From: CAZOIA01 sp964579675
Lineage (GTDB): Bacteria > Planctomycetota > Phycisphaerae > UBA1845 > PWPN01
Reading direction: 5' to 3'
Length of the DNA: 8,097 nucleotides
Assembly: GCA_964579675.1 (NCBI GenBank)
Contig: CAZOIA010000226.1
Location: 1 to 8,097 of the forward strand
Position numbers and translations under genes: made by a program
In this document: positions 6,101-8,097 of the stretch, in pieces
Numbering within the stretch: position 1 is the stretch's first letter
Layout of the letters: every line of letters begins with the position of its first letter
Notes under the pieces: generated by a model
Seen by the model: only the letters and a program-made list of their open reading frames with translations
What the model was told of the DNA's origin: nothing
Databases searched by the model: none

Positions 6101-7933
6101 CTAGCTTCTGCCTCCTCTGACCAGTCCGGCAATGTAATCGCCATTGCTTCGTTCCCTGGCACCGGTGAAATGAACGAACCACTTGTAAGCGAACGTGTAG
6201 GGCCAGACGTAGATCTCGAGCAGTTTTCCGTCTGGGGCATTGTGGGTCTTGCACCCGCCCGAAGCGATCGTGCCGTTGTACACCACCACCCCGTCCTGCT
6301 TGATCACCGCCCGAAGGGCAACCCCCCCGCCCGAATCACAGATCTTCAACTGACCGGCAGTGCCTGTGGTGTAGATGGCCGGACGGTTGTAATTGAACCA
6401 ATTGGGATTCCAGATATAGTTGTTGGCACTCTCTGTGTCCGCCCTCACGAATTGAGCCTTGAACGTGTTGGCAAGATCCGTTCTGCCCACAGAATCAGAG
6501 GCGATCTCAGACGCCCCGACGGCATCCGCCGCAATCTCCGCCGAGCCGACGCCATTGGTGGCGATGTCGGACTGGGTTATGGTGTCGTTGACGATCATCG
6601 CGCTCGTTACGGAATTCGACTGGTTTTCGTTCACGAAGCGGCCGTCATAGGCGCTGCCTGAGCTGTAGGCGGACGTAAGCCTCACGGCATCGCTGCTGAG
6701 CTCCAAGCCCGTGCCGGTATTGACCATGAGATTGTTCGACGAGCCCTCCCCCAGGCCGTTGCCCGCGAAGTCCGTCACATCGACTGCGACCAAATCGGCC
6801 AAGACGTCAATACCGTCTCCTGCGCCGATACTGAGATGGGCATCGCCGGAGGTTGCGCCACCGGTCAAACCACTGTCGGCATAGACGGCTGTGATGTCGC
6901 CGCCACCACCGGCGGCGGCCGTCGTCTGGAGGGTGCCGTCCGGGAACATGATTCCATCCACGCCGGGTGTCCCGCCGATGTGGAGTTTGGCCCCCGCTAC
7001 GGCCTTCCCGATTCCGACGTCACCGTCGGCCTCGAATACCACGTTCGCAGTGCCACTGCTTGCCGGATAGAACTCGAGGTTGTCATTGCCCTTGCCTTTG
7101 TTCCCGATCGCCCATTCCGTGGCGCCGTCGGTCAGGAAGGCGAGTTGGCAGTAGTTGTCGGCGGCAGCCCGGTCGATCTTGATCCCCGCTCCCGAGCTGC
7201 TGTCCAGGTGTATTCCCTTTCCACCGAGATCGCCCTCGATCTCCAAGGGTTCATCCGGAATCTCGGTCCCAATGCCGACGTTGCCACCTTGGCCCTGAGA
7301 TTGAAGCACCATGATGGTATGGCCAGCACCGGATAGATCCCTGAAGCCAAAGTTGTCGTCATGTCCGAAGAGAGTGTCATCTCCAACGCCGAAATCCCAC
7401 TCTCTGTACCTGGGGCCGTCTCTCATTTCGAGCCTTATGATGCCATTCGATGGATCCAGGGAACTATCTCCCACCTGGAGCAACCGTTCCGGGCTCGTCG
7501 TTCCGATGCCGACATCGCCGGCGTCATCGACGAAGAGGCCACGGGTCTGCAGGGCATACGGCGTGGGCGTCAGTTCCTGGCGAGGGCTCAGATACGTGTA
7601 GGGATCCGCGCCGGTGCCGGTGCCCGGGCGCACGCCGACCTCCAGCCACCGGGCCTCGCCGTTGAAGGCATCGCTGCCGAAGTCCAGTTGCACGGTGAAC
7701 AGGCCGCTCTCGACCGAATGATCGTGCACGTTGACGGCACTGCCCACCTGGAGGCCGAGCGAGTCGTAGAGTGTGAACTCGAAGTCATAGTCCCCGTTGG
7801 CGGGGGCACCTCCATCGGTCAGGCGACCCTGGTAGGTGAATGCCTTGCCCATGGGTGCCTGGGCGTTCACGGCGTCCTGACCGGGCATCAGGACCGCCAC
7901 AACGGCCAACACTGAAAGTCTTGCAGCTTTCAT
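6101..7933 (-). CDS. Secreted fibre-like protein with VGIGT motifs and decapeptide repeats
   Basis: 610 residues from the ATG at 7933, which has a strong AAGGAGG seven bases upstream and is followed directly by a signal peptide (cleavage probably after 'VNAQA', residue 26). An in-frame ATG at 8044 would add 37 charged residues ahead of the signal and is rejected. Residues about 30-128 ('FTYQGRLTDGGAPANGDYDFEFTLYD', 'EARWLEVGVRPG', 'LSPRQELTPTPYAL') are an N-terminal module widespread in secreted planctomycete proteins. 'VGIGT' type motifs follow at 141, 219 and 306, as in trimeric tail-fibre or adhesin-like shafts. Then come 'GGGGDITAVYADSGLTGG' (342-359), a decapeptide repeat (444-491), and a C-terminal domain (about 491-610) rich in Trp and Tyr with Cys532 and Cys561. 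I infer a secreted or surface fibre with a binding tip. It is the first gene of a probable operon with the dockerin gene. No enzyme domain is visible. Confidence 0.88.
   Translation of the reverse strand: MKAARLSVLAVVAVLMPGQDAVNAQAPMGKAFTYQGRLTDGGAPANGDYDFEFTLYDSLGLQVGSAVNVHDHSVESGLFTVQLDFGSDAFNGEARWLEVGVRPGTGTGADPYTYLSPRQELTPTPYALQTRGLFVDDAGDVGIGTTSPERLLQVGDSSLDPSNGIIRLEMRDGPRYREWDFGVGDDTLFGHDDNFGFRDLSGAGHTIMVLQSQGQGGNVGIGTEIPDEPLEIEGDLGGKGIHLDSSSGAGIKIDRAAADNYCQLAFLTDGATEWAIGNKGKGNDNLEFYPASSGTANVVFEADGDVGIGKAVAGAKLHIGGTPGVDGIMFPDGTLQTTAAAGGGGDITAVYADSGLTGGATSGDAHLSIGAGDGIDVLADLVAVDVTDFAGNGLGEGSSNNLMVNTGTGLELSSDAVRLTSAYSSGSAYDGRFVNENQSNSVTSAMIVNDTITQSDIATNGVGSAEIAADAVGASEIASDSVGRTDLANTFKAQFVRADTESANNYIWNPNWFNYNRPAIYTTGTAGQLKICDSGGGVALRAVIKQDGVVVYNGTIASGGCKTHNAPDGKLLEIYVWPYTFAYKWFVHFTGARERSNGDYIAGLVRGGRS
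6461..6604 (-). repeat. Decapeptide repeats in the fibre-like protein
   Basis: Residues 444-491 fall into units of exactly ten: 'SAMIVNDTIT', 'QSDIATNGVG', 'SAEIAADAVG', 'ASEIASDSVG', then 'RTDLANTF'. The consensus is roughly [SA]-[AS]-[DE]-I-A-x-D-x-V-G. Similar I-A/V-G decapeptides occur in fibre shafts and suggest a repetitive beta or coiled trimeric stalk. The fold is inferred, the periodicity is seen directly. Confidence 0.8.
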
Positions 7934-7940
7934 TGTCTGT

Positions 7941-7947
7941 CCTCCTT
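7941..7947 (-). promoter_or_regulatory. Ribosome binding site that fixes the fibre-like gene start
   Basis: A consensus AAGGAGG on the minus strand sits seven bases before the ATG at 7933, just ahead of the signal-peptide codons. It decides the start against the upstream in-frame ATG at 8044. Confidence 0.88.
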
Positions 7948-8039
7948 TGCGATATGTGCTGTAGAAATGTGTGAACTTGCCACGCGGATGAGGGGTGCTC
8001 GGTGCGAACCCTTTTCCTCGCTCCGCACGATTGCGCCGC

Positions 8040-8048
8040 AGCATACCA
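8040..8048 (-). promoter_or_regulatory. Candidate extended -10 promoter of the fibre/dockerin operon
   Basis: TGG-TATGCT on the minus strand fits an extended -10 (TGn before a hexamer matching TATAAT at four of six). The -35 region is poor, with GTGAGT 18 bases upstream the best match. Transcription would give a leader of about 100 bases before the ATG at 7933. The rest of 7934-8097 shows no coding or RNA structure I can support. Confidence 0.25.
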
Positions 8049-8097
8049 CGTGCGGCGTGCCTTACTCACAGCTCCCAGTCGCCCGGCTGAAAGCGTC

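Noticed and set aside
5201..6661. Plus-strand open frame of 486 codons
   Set aside because: It is antisense to both the dockerin gene and the fibre-like gene, both with clear domains and ribosome sites. It is a shadow frame in GC-rich DNA.
6101..7933. Reading the VGIGT/decapeptide protein as a prophage tail fibre
   Set aside because: It has a signal peptide and an N-terminal module typical of secreted bacterial proteins, sits with a dockerin gene, and there are no other phage genes in the window.
7934..8044. Upstream start for the fibre-like protein at 8044
   Set aside because: It would put 37 charged residues before a clear signal peptide and ignore the consensus AAGGAGG placed seven bases before the ATG at 7933.

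Overview
The window is GC-rich and most likely comes from a Planctomycetota genome, or a related environmental PVC-type lineage. This is inferred from the mix of families, not from a marker gene. They are a sulfatase of the heparan N-sulfatase type, a GH123/DUF4091-like lipoprotein with a CBM9-like tail, a small 'F-x-PF / DG-x-x-Y-x-V-x-HP' protein, a stand-alone glycogen-binding-like domain, a secreted dockerin protein and a secreted fibre-like protein with VGIGT motifs. Together they suggest a bacterium that breaks down or binds complex, sulfated or amino-sugar polysaccharides.

Layout. Positions 1-960 (+) hold the C-terminal part of an N-sulfoglucosamine sulfohydrolase-like sulfatase whose start lies outside the window. 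An 82-residue protein follows at 1009-1257 (+) and could share its transcript. Its 3' end faces a large minus-strand lipoprotein gene (1397-4342), and two related GC-rich hairpins sit between the two stops. A 262-base divergent spacer (4343-4604) separates that gene from a small CBM48/E-set protein (4605-5042, +) with a strong Shine-Dalgarno. A tRNA-Leu(GAG) gene lies at 5113-5196 (+). The rest is a probable two-gene minus-strand operon: a 610-residue secreted fibre-like protein (6101-7933), then after 42 bases a 261-residue secreted dockerin protein (5273-6058).

How they may fit together. The sulfatase and the lipoprotein would act on or bind extracytoplasmic glycans. The dockerin/fibre pair looks like a surface or secreted structural unit. 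The CBM48 protein lacks a visible signal peptide and probably acts in the cytoplasm on glycogen-like polymers. No CRISPR array, insertion sequence, riboswitch, phage module or defence system is visible. I do not find a clearly new multi-gene system. The best leads are a GH123-like protein in which the usual acidic 'DEP' catalytic motif appears to be replaced, the paired mirror-image hairpins, and the secreted dockerin/fibre operon. No stretch of more than 300 bases lacks a gene.
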